This document shows positions 40,804-49,796 of a stretch of DNA of 64,000 bases, piece by piece. The stretch spans positions 6,427,001 through 6,491,000 of the forward strand of contig NZ_FXWM01000001.1 of NCBI RefSeq assembly GCF_900177675.1, given 5' to 3'. Below the pieces are notes generated by a model. That model was not told the DNA's origin and did no database searches. It saw only the letters and a list, made by a program, of their open reading frames with translations. How positions within the stretch are numbered: position 1 is the first letter of the stretch; the number at the start of each line of letters is the position of its first letter. The DNA is from Bacillus sp. OV166 (GTDB lineage Bacteria > Bacillota > Bacilli > Bacillales > Cytobacillaceae). Position numbers and translations under genes: made by a program.

Positions 40804-43083
40804 TTAGTCTTCTTTCCTCTCAATCGTGATCATCCGTTCAATATGATCCTCTTTACTGGCCTTTTTGGCAAAAACCTTTATTAAATAGGTCCCATCTGCT
40901 GGAAGCTGGTCGTCTGGGATGTCCTTGCGAATAAGTCCCTTTTTCACATTGGTAATCGTATCTAAATATGCGACAAAACGATAATCCTCCGGGTTAAACA
41001 AGGCAATCCCAAATTCCTCCGCCCCGCCCGGTAAATACACCTCATAGCGGTACTGTCCTGGTTTGTCTCCTTCGGCAAAATCAAAGCCCATTACCCGTGG
41101 ATAGTCCGGCTCCTCTAGTACATATAGATACGGAATGCGAACCGTTGCCCCGCCCGCCTGCAAGCGGAGGTACCCGTCGTGAATTTTCCCTTTAAACACC
41201 TGCGGGTCAACCGTTAACTCGACCGTTATGTCCTTGGTCTGCTGAGGTTCGAGCGTAAACGAAAGCGGCAGCCTCCATTCCAGTCCATCGACATACGGCG
41301 GGATATCAAACGAATAACGCTGGTCTTGCTGGCTTGTATTTTCGACATGCAGAAAGGCTTTATGGGCGTCACTCTGTTCCGTAAATTTCCCAAACCGGAT
41401 ACTGCTTGGTGTGACGAGTGTGGTGGCTTGGATCGCTTCGTCGACCTGGATTCTGCCTGCCCCCTGTTCAAAGGTGCGGTAGTAGGCGGGTTCACTACGT
41501 GTCCCAAGGGTTCGGTCAGTGTTGGCGGTGGTCCGACGCCCAGCTCCGTTCGGGATGGTCGCCGTACGGTCAACGCTATTAGACTTTGCGAGCGGTTTTG
41601 CCGTGTTCATCAGGGACGCTTTAATTTGTTCGGGCGTCCAGTCCGGATGGGCCTGCTTAATTAATGCACAGGCCCCAGCGACGTGCGGCGCCGCCATACT
41701 CGTCCCTTGGAGCGATAAATAGCCGCCTGGAATCGTCGAATTAATCGCTACCCCGGGCGCAACAATATCCGGTTTGATTTCCCAGGTTCCCGTCACCGGG
41801 CCCCGCGAGCTAAAGTCAGCGAGCCGGTCTGAATCCTCGCTGACCGTGACCCTTGCCGAGGTGGTTTGACTTTTTAAGGCTTTTTGTAAAATAACCCCAT
41901 CTTCCTTCGAGATGGCCCCAACTGGGATCGACATTTGCGTATCGAGGTTTCCCATGAAACGGCCGCCGCTCATATTGTTGTAGATGAGCACCGCTTTTGC
42001 CCCTGCCCGCTTCGCATTTTCCGCTTTCTTTGAAAAAGTTAAAATCCCTCTTTTGATGAGGGCAATTTTTCCATCGACATTTTTCAATTCGTCTGGTCTG
42101 CCGATGCCACCATCGACAATGTCAGCGGAGCGGTCGAGCGACCACTTGGCTGAGCCTTCGAGCGGTTCAATCTGGAATTTATCCCGACTTCCTTCTATTA
42201 AAAGATAGGGTGTCTCCAAAGTTGGGGTCGATGCACCTACCGATATCGCTTTGGAGGCGGTCCCGGGTGAGCCAACACTCCAAACATTTGGCCCGGAATT
42301 ACCAGATGCCGCCACGGCGACAATTCCGCGGTCGACCGCGCGGTTGAGCGCGAGGCTGATTGGCAGGTCGGGCCCGTTGATATCATTCCCAAGCGAGAGA
42401 TTGACGACATCCACTTTATCCTTAATCGCCTGGTCAATCGCCGCGAGCACCTGCTCGGTGGTCCCGCCCCCGCCCGGCCCAAGCGCCCGGTACGCAACAA
42501 TTTTTGCCTCCGGGGCAACGCCTTTTATTTTTCCATTGGCTGCAATAATGCCGGCCACATGGGTTCCGTGGATCGTCGCCTTCCCGAGCGCCAGCGTTTC
42601 CATCGGATCGCGGTCGTTGTCAACCAGGTCACGGCCGCCGGCATAATTGCGCTTGAGGTCGGGATGGGTGTAATCGACGCCCGTATCAATGACCCCGACC
42701 GTTACCCCCTTTCCCGTCAGCCGTTCATTTTTTTCATCAAAAAAACTGCGGACTTCTTCCCCACCAATAATTTTGACGCTTTCCTCGGTTTCGGCTTGGT
42801 AGGTAATAACCGGCGAGACGTTTTTGATTTGTTTATGGCTGCGGCCGATTTCGGCAAGTGTTTCTGCACTGCCTTCGACCGAGAATCCATCAAGCGCATG
42901 GTGGAAAACACGGCGCAGCTTAACGCCTTTATAAGGTTTCATGAGTTGCTGGATTTCCTGGTCGGTGTGTGGTTTGTCCAGGATTATAATGGCGGTTGTC
43001 TCCTGCGTGCTTTTGGTGATCGAAGGATGGATGAGTATTTTCGGAGTTTGAAAAGCTAGCAGTAACGCGAGTAGAAGTTTCAT
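40804..43083 (-). CDS. Vpr-like secreted subtilisin-family protease
   Basis: A 759-residue S8 protease. A signal peptide (MKLLLALLLAFQ) is followed by an I9-type propeptide (about 28–96). The catalytic domain has Asp133 (VIDTGVDYTHPD), His172 (HGTHVAG), oxyanion Asn262 (ASGNSGP) and Ser462 (GTSMAAPH). A protease-associated domain is inserted at about 300–410, and a beta-rich C-terminal part follows (about 560–759). This is the layout of the minor extracellular protease Vpr of B. subtilis. The ATG at 43,081–43,083 with GGGG upstream was preferred over a start 18 codons earlier, because it places the signal peptide at the N-terminus. A terminator follows. Confidence 0.92.
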   Translation of the reverse strand: MKLLLALLLAFQTPKILIHPSITKSTQETTAIIILDKPHTDQEIQQLMKPYKGVKLRRVFHHALDGFSVEGSAETLAEIGRSHKQIKNVSPVITYQAETEESVKIIGGEEVRSFFDEKNERLTGKGVTVGVIDTGVDYTHPDLKRNYAGGRDLVDNDRDPMETLALGKATIHGTHVAGIIAANGKIKGVAPEAKIVAYRALGPGGGGTTEQVLAAIDQAIKDKVDVVNLSLGNDINGPDLPISLALNRAVDRGIVAVAASGNSGPNVWSVGSPGTASKAISVGASTPTLETPYLLIEGSRDKFQIEPLEGSAKWSLDRSADIVDGGIGRPDELKNVDGKIALIKRGILTFSKKAENAKRAGAKAVLIYNNMSGGRFMGNLDTQMSIPVGAISKEDGVILQKALKSQTTSARVTVSEDSDRLADFSSRGPVTGTWEIKPDIVAPGVAINSTIPGGYLSLQGTSMAAPHVAGACALIKQAHPDWTPEQIKASLMNTAKPLAKSNSVDRTATIPNGAGRRTTANTDRTLGTRSEPAYYRTFEQGAGRIQVDEAIQATTLVTPSSIRFGKFTEQSDAHKAFLHVENTSQQDQRYSFDIPPYVDGLEWRLPLSFTLEPQQTKDITVELTVDPQVFKGKIHDGYLRLQAGGATVRIPYLYVLEEPDYPRVMGFDFAEGDKPGQYRYEVYLPGGAEEFGIALFNPEDYRFVAYLDTITNVKKGLIRKDIPDDQLPADGTYLIKVFAKKASKEDHIERMITIERKED

Positions 43084-43170
43084 CGATAGATTTCCCCTTT
43101 TTCCATATCGTTTTCTTAGAAGGGCGAAAGTATGCACGACTATTTTGGGAAACGGGAATCGGGTAGATCC

Positions 43171-43244
43171 TATTTACTTGGTTGGAACTATGTATGCTTT
43201 GATTTCCTATTTACTTGGTTGGAATCGTGTATGCGTTGATTTCC
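43171..43244. repeat. 37-bp tandem duplication at the end of the NERD gene
   Basis: TATTTACTTGGTTGGAA and the following bases occur twice in direct succession (43,171–43,207 and 43,208–43,244), with four differences. The right copy is the 3' end of the NERD gene and the left one is its non-coding echo. Confidence 0.85.
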
Positions 43245-44230
43245 TTTTCATCGAGCGGGCACAGGAGTTGATTTTTCGGAAGTGTGTATTTTGTTCCTCG
43301 TTTAGAGCCATTAGACGTGAGGTTAAGCGCCCTTAGTTGTTTCCCTGCTACAAAGGTGGATTTAATATGTGTAAACTCAGCAAACTGCTTCCTTGTAATC
43401 GTCGGTCCAATCAAGAGAAAATAATCATCTACAGTTGGAAGATGAGCCGTTTTTGAGATTAACAGGCAATTAGGACAGTGCCAATTTGCTGAATAATAAT
43501 CCATCTTGACGGTTTGACACTTAGGACATAACACTCCAGTTATAATGTCGTCTTTTGAGAATTTGTAAGTTTGGAGAATATTAGGAATAGGAGTTTGATG
43601 GTGGGCTAAAAGGAGGTCCACTAATTGGCTGATTTTTCTTTTGCTAAACACGGGTTTTTGATACTTCATTTCAAGCACTTCCAGTTTGTCCAGAAGTGAC
43701 TCGGCATAAATCAACTCATTGAAAATTTGCTGATTGTCAGCGGTTGTTTCCACTTTAGTCGTCGGTTTACTGATGATTACCACTTTTTCAATTGGCAAAC
43801 CCTGCATTTGCATCTTTCTGAGCCAATTTACAAATTGCAGTTTCTGCCTTTTCACCTGAAGAATTGGATTCGAAATGCCCTCTTCTTCATTATTAAATTC
43901 CTTGGTTACATGATTGGTTTCCTTGTTAAAAATCAATTTCTTTGATAGATTTTTGACTTCTGCCATGAAGATAAACCTCTTTGAAAGGATCACTAAATCA
44001 ATTTGGAATGCCTTCTTGTCAGTTAGCCGCAGGCCATGAAAAATGTAATATTGATCTTCTGGCAAAAGCGAAAGATAGTAGCTGCATTCCTTCTCTCCGT
44101 ATTATCCCTTCAGCCACGATCTTAAATCTCGTTCGACGGTTGGCATGATTGGATGATTTTTCGATACCCTGCGGAGTATTGCCATACCTTGGTAAGCTTG
44201 AATTGGTAACTTCAGTTCTAAAACGACCAT
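43211..44230 (-). pseudogene. NERD-domain protein gene interrupted by an in-frame stop
   Basis: Read from the ATG at 44,230 (GAGGTG upstream), the frame gives MVVLELKLPIQAYQGMAILR and continues to DLRSWLKG. It then meets TAA at 44,102–44,104 and goes on without frame change as YGEKECSYYLSLLPEDQYYI. The NERD (nuclease-related) domain follows, with FQIDLVILSKRFIFMAEVKN, whose Asp and Glu-x-Lys resemble nuclease catalytic residues. The C-terminal half has a four-cysteine zinc ribbon (CPKC…CPNC). Intact homologues have roughly 340 residues, so a single base change has cut the gene. The lower part (43,211–44,065) could still be translated from an internal start. A sequencing error is possible. Confidence 0.8.
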
Positions 44231-44418
44231 TTACATCACCTCTTTATATATATTCAGTGGTAATTTCTATTAAAAGATTAGATATCCTCCTTAAAAATTA
44301 AGCAAATTATATCTTTTTAGTGAAATATAGTCTTTTTGCCGTTTATTTTTTAAGTCTATTTCGGTTCTTGTTATCGTTTTATGTTCTTTATTCAAGTTCA
44401 AAAATGTTCTCGTTGGAG

Positions 44419-44508
44419 TTTTGTGCCATTTCTCGGTGGTTTTGTGCTATTTTGGGCCGGTTTTGTGCCGATTTCTAGAGTTTTGTGCCATTTTCAAGGT
44501 GTTTTGTG
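44419..44508. repeat. TTTTGTGCC array with 20–21-bp period
   Basis: TTTTGTG at 44,419, 44,440, 44,461, 44,481 and 44,502, mostly followed by CCATT or CYATT. The spacer sequence varies while the spacing stays 20–21 bp. Confidence 0.85.
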
Positions 44509-44559
44509 TTATTAGACATTTTTTTCCAAAAATGAGCTCTTTTTTTAAAAAATAAATTG

Positions 44560-44732
44560 GTTCCACAGTATGGATTTTCTCTTATTTCGAGAAATATATC
44601 GGGTTCCAAAAGGGATTTTGTATTTTTCGAAAACAATTTGGGTTCCAGTATGGATTTTCTCTTTTTTTAAGAAAAATAATTGGAGTTCCAAAACCGACTT
44701 TTATTTCCCCAAAAAAACAATTAAGGCTCCCA
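44560..44732. repeat. GTTCCA array with about 41-bp period
   Basis: GTTCCA at 44,560, 44,603, 44,642 and 44,685 and GCTCCC at 44,726, each followed 8–10 bases later by GATTTT or GACTTT. AT-rich half-units with TTTCGAAAA-like sequence lie between them. Spacing is 39–43 bp. Confidence 0.8.
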
Positions 44733-44781
44733 ATCTCATTATTTTTTCCAAAAAACAATGACTTATTTTTAATAAAACCAA

Positions 44782-44812
44782 CAAAAAAAAAGCCGAATAC
44801 TCTCGACTTTTT
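44782..44812 (-). terminator. Terminator of upp
   Basis: AAGTCGA / TCGGCTT hairpin with a nine-base T-run on the minus strand. Confidence 0.8.
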
Positions 44813-44825
44813 TTCAAACGGTATC

Positions 44826-45455
44826 TTATTTCGTTCCAAACAACCGATCTCCTGCATCACCAAGGCCTGGGACGATGTAGCCGTGGTCATTTAATTTCTC
44901 ATCTAATGCAGCAATATAGATATCCACGTCCGGGTGGGCTGACTTTACTGCTTCCACGCCTTCTGGTGCCGCAATTAAACACATAAATTTGATATGTTTC
45001 GCGCCGCGCTTCTTCAAGGAGCGAATTGCTTCAATCGCCGAACCGCCTGTTGCGAGCATCGGATCAACCACAATGAAATCACGCTCTTCTACATCACTTG
45101 GCAGCTTAATATAATACTCAACCGGAAGCAATGTTTCAGGGTCCCGGTATAAACCGATATGGCCCACTTTCGCAGCTGGGATTAATTTTAAGATGCCATC
45201 AACCATTCCGATTCCTGCACGCAAAATGGGCACAATCCCAATTTTCTTTCCGGATAATACCTTAGATTTCGCTGGGCAGACAGGTGTTTCGATATCGATA
45301 TCCTCAAGCTGCATATCTCTGGTAATTTCAAACGCCATCAGCGTCGCGACTTCATCGACAAGCTCGCGGAACTCCTTTGTTCCTGTGTTTTTATCACGTA
45401 TGTAAGTTAGTTTATGTTGAATGAGTGGATGGTCGAAAACGAATACCTTGGCCAT
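44826..45455 (-). CDS. upp: Uracil phosphoribosyltransferase
   Basis: A 209-residue enzyme that makes UMP from uracil and PRPP in pyrimidine salvage. The PRPP loop is VDPMLATGGSAIEAI and the uracil-binding C-terminus is YIVPGLGDAGDRLFGTK. The ATG at 45,453–45,455 gives the normal length, with AAGGAGCG upstream. It has its own promoter and terminator. Confidence 0.97.
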   Translation of the reverse strand: MAKVFVFDHPLIQHKLTYIRDKNTGTKEFRELVDEVATLMAFEITRDMQLEDIDIETPVCPAKSKVLSGKKIGIVPILRAGIGMVDGILKLIPAAKVGHIGLYRDPETLLPVEYYIKLPSDVEERDFIVVDPMLATGGSAIEAIRSLKKRGAKHIKFMCLIAAPEGVEAVKSAHPDVDIYIAALDEKLNDHGYIVPGLGDAGDRLFGTK

Positions 45456-45495
45456 AATCATCGCTCCTTATTTTAAATTATAAACACTTCGTCTC

Positions 45496-45524
45496 ATTTT
45501 ACAGAAAAATAAGGCAATGAGCAA
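45496..45524 (-). promoter_or_regulatory. Probable sigma-A promoter of upp
   Basis: Minus strand: TTGCTC, 17-base spacer, TAAAAT. Confidence 0.5.
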
Positions 45525-45557
45525 ATAGAAATCAGCACTTTCAACTAGTTAGATTTT

Positions 45558-45588
45558 TCAAAAAAAATCGGCCCACGATAGGCCGATT
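45558..45588 (-). terminator. Terminator downstream of glyA
   Basis: AATCGGCC / GGCCGATT stem, 7-base loop, then eight T on the minus strand. It lies beyond repeat copy B2. Confidence 0.8.
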
Positions 45589-45629
45589 CTCTGTTGCTAA
45601 AATAAGAAAGTATAAGTTTTTGAACCTAG

Positions 45630-45786
45630 ACAACTGTCTAGCTCCAGCGCCCTAGCGGCTAGTGTCCTTCGCTCTCCAACCTACGATAAGTCAAGCACGC
45701 ATGCACCTTCGGCTCTTCGTGTTTCCTTTATCTCAGTTGGAGCGCTCCAGGCCATACGCCACTGAACAGGGCGCTTGCGCTTTTCT
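45630..45786. repeat. Dispersed repeat family B, copy 2
   Basis: Begins GACAACTGTCTAGCTCCAGC, ends GGGCGCTTGCGCTTTTC, and fills the space directly after glyA. It closely resembles, in inverted orientation, the copy at 49,797, including the GATAAGTCAA and TTTATCTCAG segments. Confidence 0.75.
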
Positions 45787-45788
45787 TA

Positions 45789-47030
45789 TTAATATTCTGG
45801 ATAAAGAGTAAATTTGCTTGTTAATGCTTCGACACGACCTTGCGCTTCTTCAAGTTTCGCCGCATCTTCATGGTTTTTCAAGGTAAACGCGATAATTGAA
45901 GCGATCTCGTCCATATCCGCTTCAACAAAACCACGGCTTGTCACTGCTGCAGTACCGATGCGGATACCGCTTGTTACAAACGGACTTTGTTGATCAAATG
46001 GAATCGTGTTTTTGTTAACCGTGATGCCCACCTCATCAAGGACCTTTTCAGCAACCTTGCCAGTTAATCCAAGCGTCGTTACATCCACTAACAAGAGGTG
46101 GTTGTCCGTTCCGCCTGATACTAACTTCAAGCCTTCCTTTTGAAGGCTTTCAGCTAAGCGCTGGGCATTCATGATAATCTGACCTGCATATTCTTTGAAG
46201 CTGTCCTGTAATGCTTCGCCAAACGCAACAGCTTTCGCAGCAATGACATGCATAAGTGGACCGCCCTGAATTCCAGGGAAGATCGATTTATCAATTTTCT
46301 TGCCGAATTCCTCTTTGCAAAGGATCATCCCGCCGCGTGGACCGCGTAATGTTTTATGCGTAGTTGTGGTAACAAAATCAGCGTACGGTACTGGGTTTTG
46401 ATGCAATCCTGTCGCAACGAGTCCAGCGATGTGCGCCATATCCACCATGAGGTATGCACCGACTTCATCGGCAATCTCACGGAACTTTGCAAAGTCAATC
46501 GCGCGAGGGTACGCACTAGCACCAGCTACAATCATTTTCGGCTTGTGCTCGAGTGCCTTTGCACGCACATCATCATAATTGATGCGGTGCGTTTCTTGGT
46601 CCACACCATATTCAACAAAGTTATATTGAACACCACTGAAGTTAACTGGGCTGCCGTGTGTTAAGTGGCCGCCGTGGGATAAATTCATGCCAAGCACGGT
46701 GTCACCTTGCTCTAGAACTGTGAAGTAAACCGCCATATTAGCTTGTGCACCTGAGTGAGGCTGCACGTTCACGTATTCCGCTCCGAAGATTTCCTTTGCG
46801 CGGTTGCGGGCTAAATCTTCGACGATATCAACATATTCACAGCCGCCATAATAGCGTCGGCCAGGATAGCCTTCTGCATATTTGTTTGTTAAAACGGACC
46901 CTTGGGCTTCCATGACTGCTTCACTTACAAAGTTTTCTGAGGCAATTAATTCGATTTTTGAACGTTGACGACCTAATTCTTTTTGAATCGCTTGAAAAAC
47001 CTGTTCATCGGCTTGTGGCAAATGCTTCAT
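45789..47030 (-). CDS. glyA: Serine hydroxymethyltransferase
   Basis: A 413-residue pyridoxal-phosphate enzyme that interconverts serine and glycine and charges tetrahydrofolate with one-carbon units. The PLP lysine lies in VTTTTHKTLRGPRGG. GGHLTHGSPVNFSG and VDMAHIAGLVA are also diagnostic. The ATG at 47,028–47,030 has AAGGGGG upstream and gives the usual length. The leader has a pair of PurR-box-like sites, which would fit control by purine supply. Confidence 0.97.
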   Translation of the reverse strand: MKHLPQADEQVFQAIQKELGRQRSKIELIASENFVSEAVMEAQGSVLTNKYAEGYPGRRYYGGCEYVDIVEDLARNRAKEIFGAEYVNVQPHSGAQANMAVYFTVLEQGDTVLGMNLSHGGHLTHGSPVNFSGVQYNFVEYGVDQETHRINYDDVRAKALEHKPKMIVAGASAYPRAIDFAKFREIADEVGAYLMVDMAHIAGLVATGLHQNPVPYADFVTTTTHKTLRGPRGGMILCKEEFGKKIDKSIFPGIQGGPLMHVIAAKAVAFGEALQDSFKEYAGQIIMNAQRLAESLQKEGLKLVSGGTDNHLLLVDVTTLGLTGKVAEKVLDEVGITVNKNTIPFDQQSPFVTSGIRIGTAAVTSRGFVEADMDEIASIIAFTLKNHEDAAKLEEAQGRVEALTSKFTLYPEY

Positions 47031-47186
47031 GACAAAAATCCCCCTTAATATGTAAGTCACTATAGATAATTTCGAAAATTCTTATTCATTTTAGCATGAA
47101 ACACCCTCAAAATAAAAGGGAAACATTTTTCGGTTTTTAATTATTTTTTTACCTAATGTGGAATATTTTTATATATCAGAACTTTG

Positions 47187-47230
47187 ATTTCCGAACGAAA
47201 TTAATTTTTATCACAATAACATTCGTATTT
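47187..47230 (-). promoter_or_regulatory. Candidate PurR operator (two inverted PurBoxes) of glyA
   Basis: ATTTCCGAACGAA at 47,187 matches the PurBox core CCGAAC, and an inverted AAATACGAATGTT covers 47,218–47,230. The two are about 18 bases apart, close to known Bacillus PurR operators. The second box has two mismatches. Confidence 0.45.
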
Positions 47231-47264
47231 TAATGTGATACATCAAAATTTTCCAGCTAATAAA

Positions 47265-47297
47265 AAACTTTAATGATGGTGCCTGACACCAAAGTTT
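47265..47297 (-). terminator. Terminator of ywlG built on the 13-bp palindrome
   Basis: AAACTTT / AAAGTTT arms flank GGTG-CCTGA-CACC, giving a longer hairpin with a T-rich end on the minus strand. Confidence 0.6.
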
Positions 47298-47298
47298 A

Positions 47299-47865
47299 TT
47301 AAGAGCAGCTCGAGTTTTCCTGATTCCGTTCGTATACGGCTCTTGCGCCGCCGATCAGTTTCGGGCGTACTTTGGCGAGTGTTACATGGGCCTGTCCGAT
47401 GCTTTTTTGCTTCACGCGGACTGGAACGGCGACATGTTTTAAGTGCATCCCGATGAGTGTGTTGCCGATGTCAATCCCGGCATCCGCTTTCACAAACTCC
47501 ACTACAACCGCGTCTTCCATTGCTCCAAACGCGTAAGTGGCCATCGCCCCGCCTGCTTTACGGACAGGGACAACTGACACTTCATCGAACCGCCTTTCCT
47601 CGGCAACCACACGTTCGACGACCAAGGCCCGGTTTAAATGCTCACAGCATTGGAAGGCAAGCGTGATCCCCGTCTCCGCTTGAAGGTTTTTCAAACAGCA
47701 GTAAATCATTTCCGCCACTTCAACCGTACCAGAGGTGCCAATTCTCTCCCCAATCACCTCACTCGTACTACAGCCGACCACTAACAGCTGCCCTTGTCTT
47801 AACGCACCCTGCTCTTTGAATTCCGTTAAAATCGCTTCCAGTTCTTGTTCACACGTTTGAATCAT
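47299..47865 (-). CDS. ywlG: YwlG family protein (UPF0340)
   Basis: A 188-residue soluble protein containing LVVGCSTSEVIGERIGTSGT and CEHLNRALVVE, the signature of the UPF0340/YwlG (TIGR01440) family. Function is unknown. It sits between rpiB and glyA as in B. subtilis. The C-terminal NQENSSCS is polar and poorly conserved. Confidence 0.9.
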   Translation of the reverse strand: MIQTCEQELEAILTEFKEQGALRQGQLLVVGCSTSEVIGERIGTSGTVEVAEMIYCCLKNLQAETGITLAFQCCEHLNRALVVERVVAEERRFDEVSVVPVRKAGGAMATYAFGAMEDAVVVEFVKADAGIDIGNTLIGMHLKHVAVPVRVKQKSIGQAHVTLAKVRPKLIGGARAVYERNQENSSCS

Positions 47866-47913
47866 ACGCCTTGACCTCCACTAAAAAAGATTTCCAGTCC
47901 AGCCCGAGCTAAT

Positions 47914-48360
47914 TTAGAGGTGCTTATCCTCGTATTCACCAATTTTTCCTATCCGGTTCGCATGACGGCCGCCTTCAAATTCACCCGTCAGCCAGATTTC
48001 AGCTATATCTCTGGCCAGGCCAGGGCCAATGACGCGTTCACCCATCGTTATGATGTTTGAATCATTATGAGCCCGCGTTGCTTTGGCACTAAACGTATCA
48101 TGGACCAAGGCACAGCGAATCCCTTTCACCTTGTTAGCAGCAATACTCATGCCAATTCCCGTTCCGCAAATCAGAATCCCGCGGTCAAACTCGCCGCTCG
48201 CTACCTTCTCAGCAACTGGCAGGGCGTAATCTGGATAATCAACCGATGTTTCACAGTCACAGCCAAAATCTTCAAATTCGATTCCCAGTTCGTTAAGTAA
48301 TTGCGCGATTTCTTTGCGAAGATTCACTCCGCCATGGTCTGATGCTAATGCCACTTTCAT
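47914..48360 (-). CDS. rpiB: Ribose-5-phosphate isomerase B
   Basis: A 148-residue isomerase of the RpiB/LacAB family that interconverts ribose-5-phosphate and ribulose-5-phosphate in the pentose phosphate pathway. DHGG near the N-terminus, GILICGTGIGMSIAANK with the catalytic Cys, and RAHNDSNIITMGERV are typical. It corresponds to ywlF. With the transaldolase gene decayed at 61,920, pentose metabolism in this strain deserves attention. Confidence 0.95.
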   Translation of the reverse strand: MKVALASDHGGVNLRKEIAQLLNELGIEFEDFGCDCETSVDYPDYALPVAEKVASGEFDRGILICGTGIGMSIAANKVKGIRCALVHDTFSAKATRAHNDSNIITMGERVIGPGLARDIAEIWLTGEFEGGRHANRIGKIGEYEDKHL

Positions 48361-48500
48361 ATTAAAAACCTCCTCAATTCTATTTATCTTTTACAGACAA
48401 ACCCCAGCTCCTCGCCACTAGTGTCCGTCACGAAAAGGATCTTTGCTTTCCTGATTAATTTTGACATACCGCCACAAAAATATAAAGTTTCAATCAAAAA

Positions 48501-48528
48501 ATAAAAGCCCTCTTCGAAAAGAGAGCAT
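48501..48528 (-). terminator. Terminator of ywlE
   Basis: GCTCTCTT / AAGAGGGC with a UUCG tetraloop and TTTTATTTTTT on the minus strand. Confidence 0.85.
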
Positions 48529-48531
48529 CGT

Positions 48532-48969
48532 TTACTTTAGTTTTCCAATCGCTTTATCAATTAATCCATTTAGTTCACGAAATGTTTCTTCGTATATGGC
48601 GAGCGGTCCGCCGTACGGGTCGACGACATCATGATTGAAGCCTTCCCCGCTGTATTCCTTTAAGGTATATACCTTTTGACTCACATGAGGGTATTGCTGC
48701 AGAATGGCCAACTTATGTGAGGATGTCATCGTTAGGATGAGGTCGGCCCATTTGACCTCAACACTCGTTAACAAACTGGAACGGTGATTGTGCACGATCC
48801 CATTGTCCTCTAACACCCTTTTTGCATGTGTCGATGCCTCGCTGCCGTTCGCAGCATAAATGCCTGCCGACTTCACTTCGATCGCGTCGACCGCTTTTTT
48901 TTTCAAAATTGCTTCTGCCATTGGACTCCTGCACGTATTTCCTGTACATACAAACAAAATGCGCTGCAA
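48532..48969 (-). CDS. ywlE: Protein-arginine phosphatase / low-MW phosphatase
   Basis: A 145-residue low-molecular-weight phosphatase. The P-loop is CTGNTCRSP with nucleophile Cys8, and the acid loop is DPYGG. The threonine in GNT is the residue reported to favour phospho-arginine in B. subtilis YwlE, which reverses McsB tagging of damaged proteins. It stands between mntP and rpiB as in B. subtilis. Confidence 0.93.
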   Translation of the reverse strand: MQRILFVCTGNTCRSPMAEAILKKKAVDAIEVKSAGIYAANGSEASTHAKRVLEDNGIVHNHRSSLLTSVEVKWADLILTMTSSHKLAILQQYPHVSQKVYTLKEYSGEGFNHDVVDPYGGPLAIYEETFRELNGLIDKAIGKLK

Positions 48970-49053
48970 TGTGTTTGCCTCCTTACAAGATCTTATGTAA
49001 TTTATTTTATCATATTTAAGTTAGAGATTCGAAATGGTTGGCCGATCCGCCCG

Positions 49054-49611
49054 TTAAAAGAAGGGAACGAGCAGCTTTAAGCCAAAGGCAAGTAAAATAG
49101 CTCCACCTAGTGCCTCACTATATGACCCGACCCAGCCCTGCATCTTGCGGCCAAGCAGCAGTCCCGCCCATGTTTGGATGGTTGCCATAATTCCAAAACA
49201 CAAAATAACCATAATCGTCTTCGCACCATAAATGCCTAAGGTAAGCCCTACGGAAAAACTATCAAGACTCACACTCAAGGCAAAGAGCAGCAAGCCGAAC
49301 CCAACTGGGGAAATAACCTTTTCATCGCTCTTTTTGAGGGTGGACCACACCATTTGCACACCGAGTAAAATCAGCAGAAAACCGCCGATAAAGGTCGCAA
49401 AGGTACCAAACTTATCTGATAAAAATTTCCCAGCAATTAAGCCAAGCAGCGGCATCCATACATGGAACAAACCGATCGTGATGCCAATATTAATAATTTT
49501 CTTGAGCCGAAGTTTGTACATCCCCATGCCAAGTCCAACTGAAAATGCATCCATCCCTAGCGCAAACGCCATTAACATAAGAGTTACTATTTCGCCAACC
49601 ATTTCAGACAT
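49054..49611 (-). CDS. mntP: Manganese efflux pump MntP
   Basis: A 185-residue membrane protein with six helices in two related halves. The metal-binding Asp residues lie in ALGMDAFSVGLGMG and SVSLDSFSVGLTLG, one per half, as in MntP (ywlD in B. subtilis). It exports Mn2+. I looked for a yybP-ykoY manganese riboswitch in the leader and did not find one. Confidence 0.93.
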   Translation of the reverse strand: MSEMVGEIVTLMLMAFALGMDAFSVGLGMGMYKLRLKKIINIGITIGLFHVWMPLLGLIAGKFLSDKFGTFATFIGGFLLILLGVQMVWSTLKKSDEKVISPVGFGLLLFALSVSLDSFSVGLTLGIYGAKTIMVILCFGIMATIQTWAGLLLGRKMQGWVGSYSEALGGAILLAFGLKLLVPFF

Positions 49612-49796
49612 TCGGACCCCGCCTCCTTGGACTAACTACCCTAGCATATGCACGTCCAAACTAATTTAGAAGTCTCGTTCGGGAACTGGAATATTGGCCG
49701 CTTACGTCTATTATACCGCTTCTTCCTCGTTTCTAATTCCAAAATTTGTTACATAATGGTGTTTGCGACCGCAAATACTTGGTGCCTGACACTTAG

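Noticed and set aside
42251..42646. Plus-strand frame opposite the subtilase
   Set aside because: A shadow of the GC-rich coding strand, without start signals. The subtilase has all catalytic motifs.
44410..44740. Short regular repeats considered as a CRISPR array
   Set aside because: The repeated core is only 6–12 bp, the period is 20–21 or 41 bp, and no cas gene is nearby. CRISPR repeats are about 24–40 bp.
49612..49740. Manganese (yybP-ykoY) riboswitch before mntP
   Set aside because: The leader is short and I could not find the conserved paired elements of that riboswitch.
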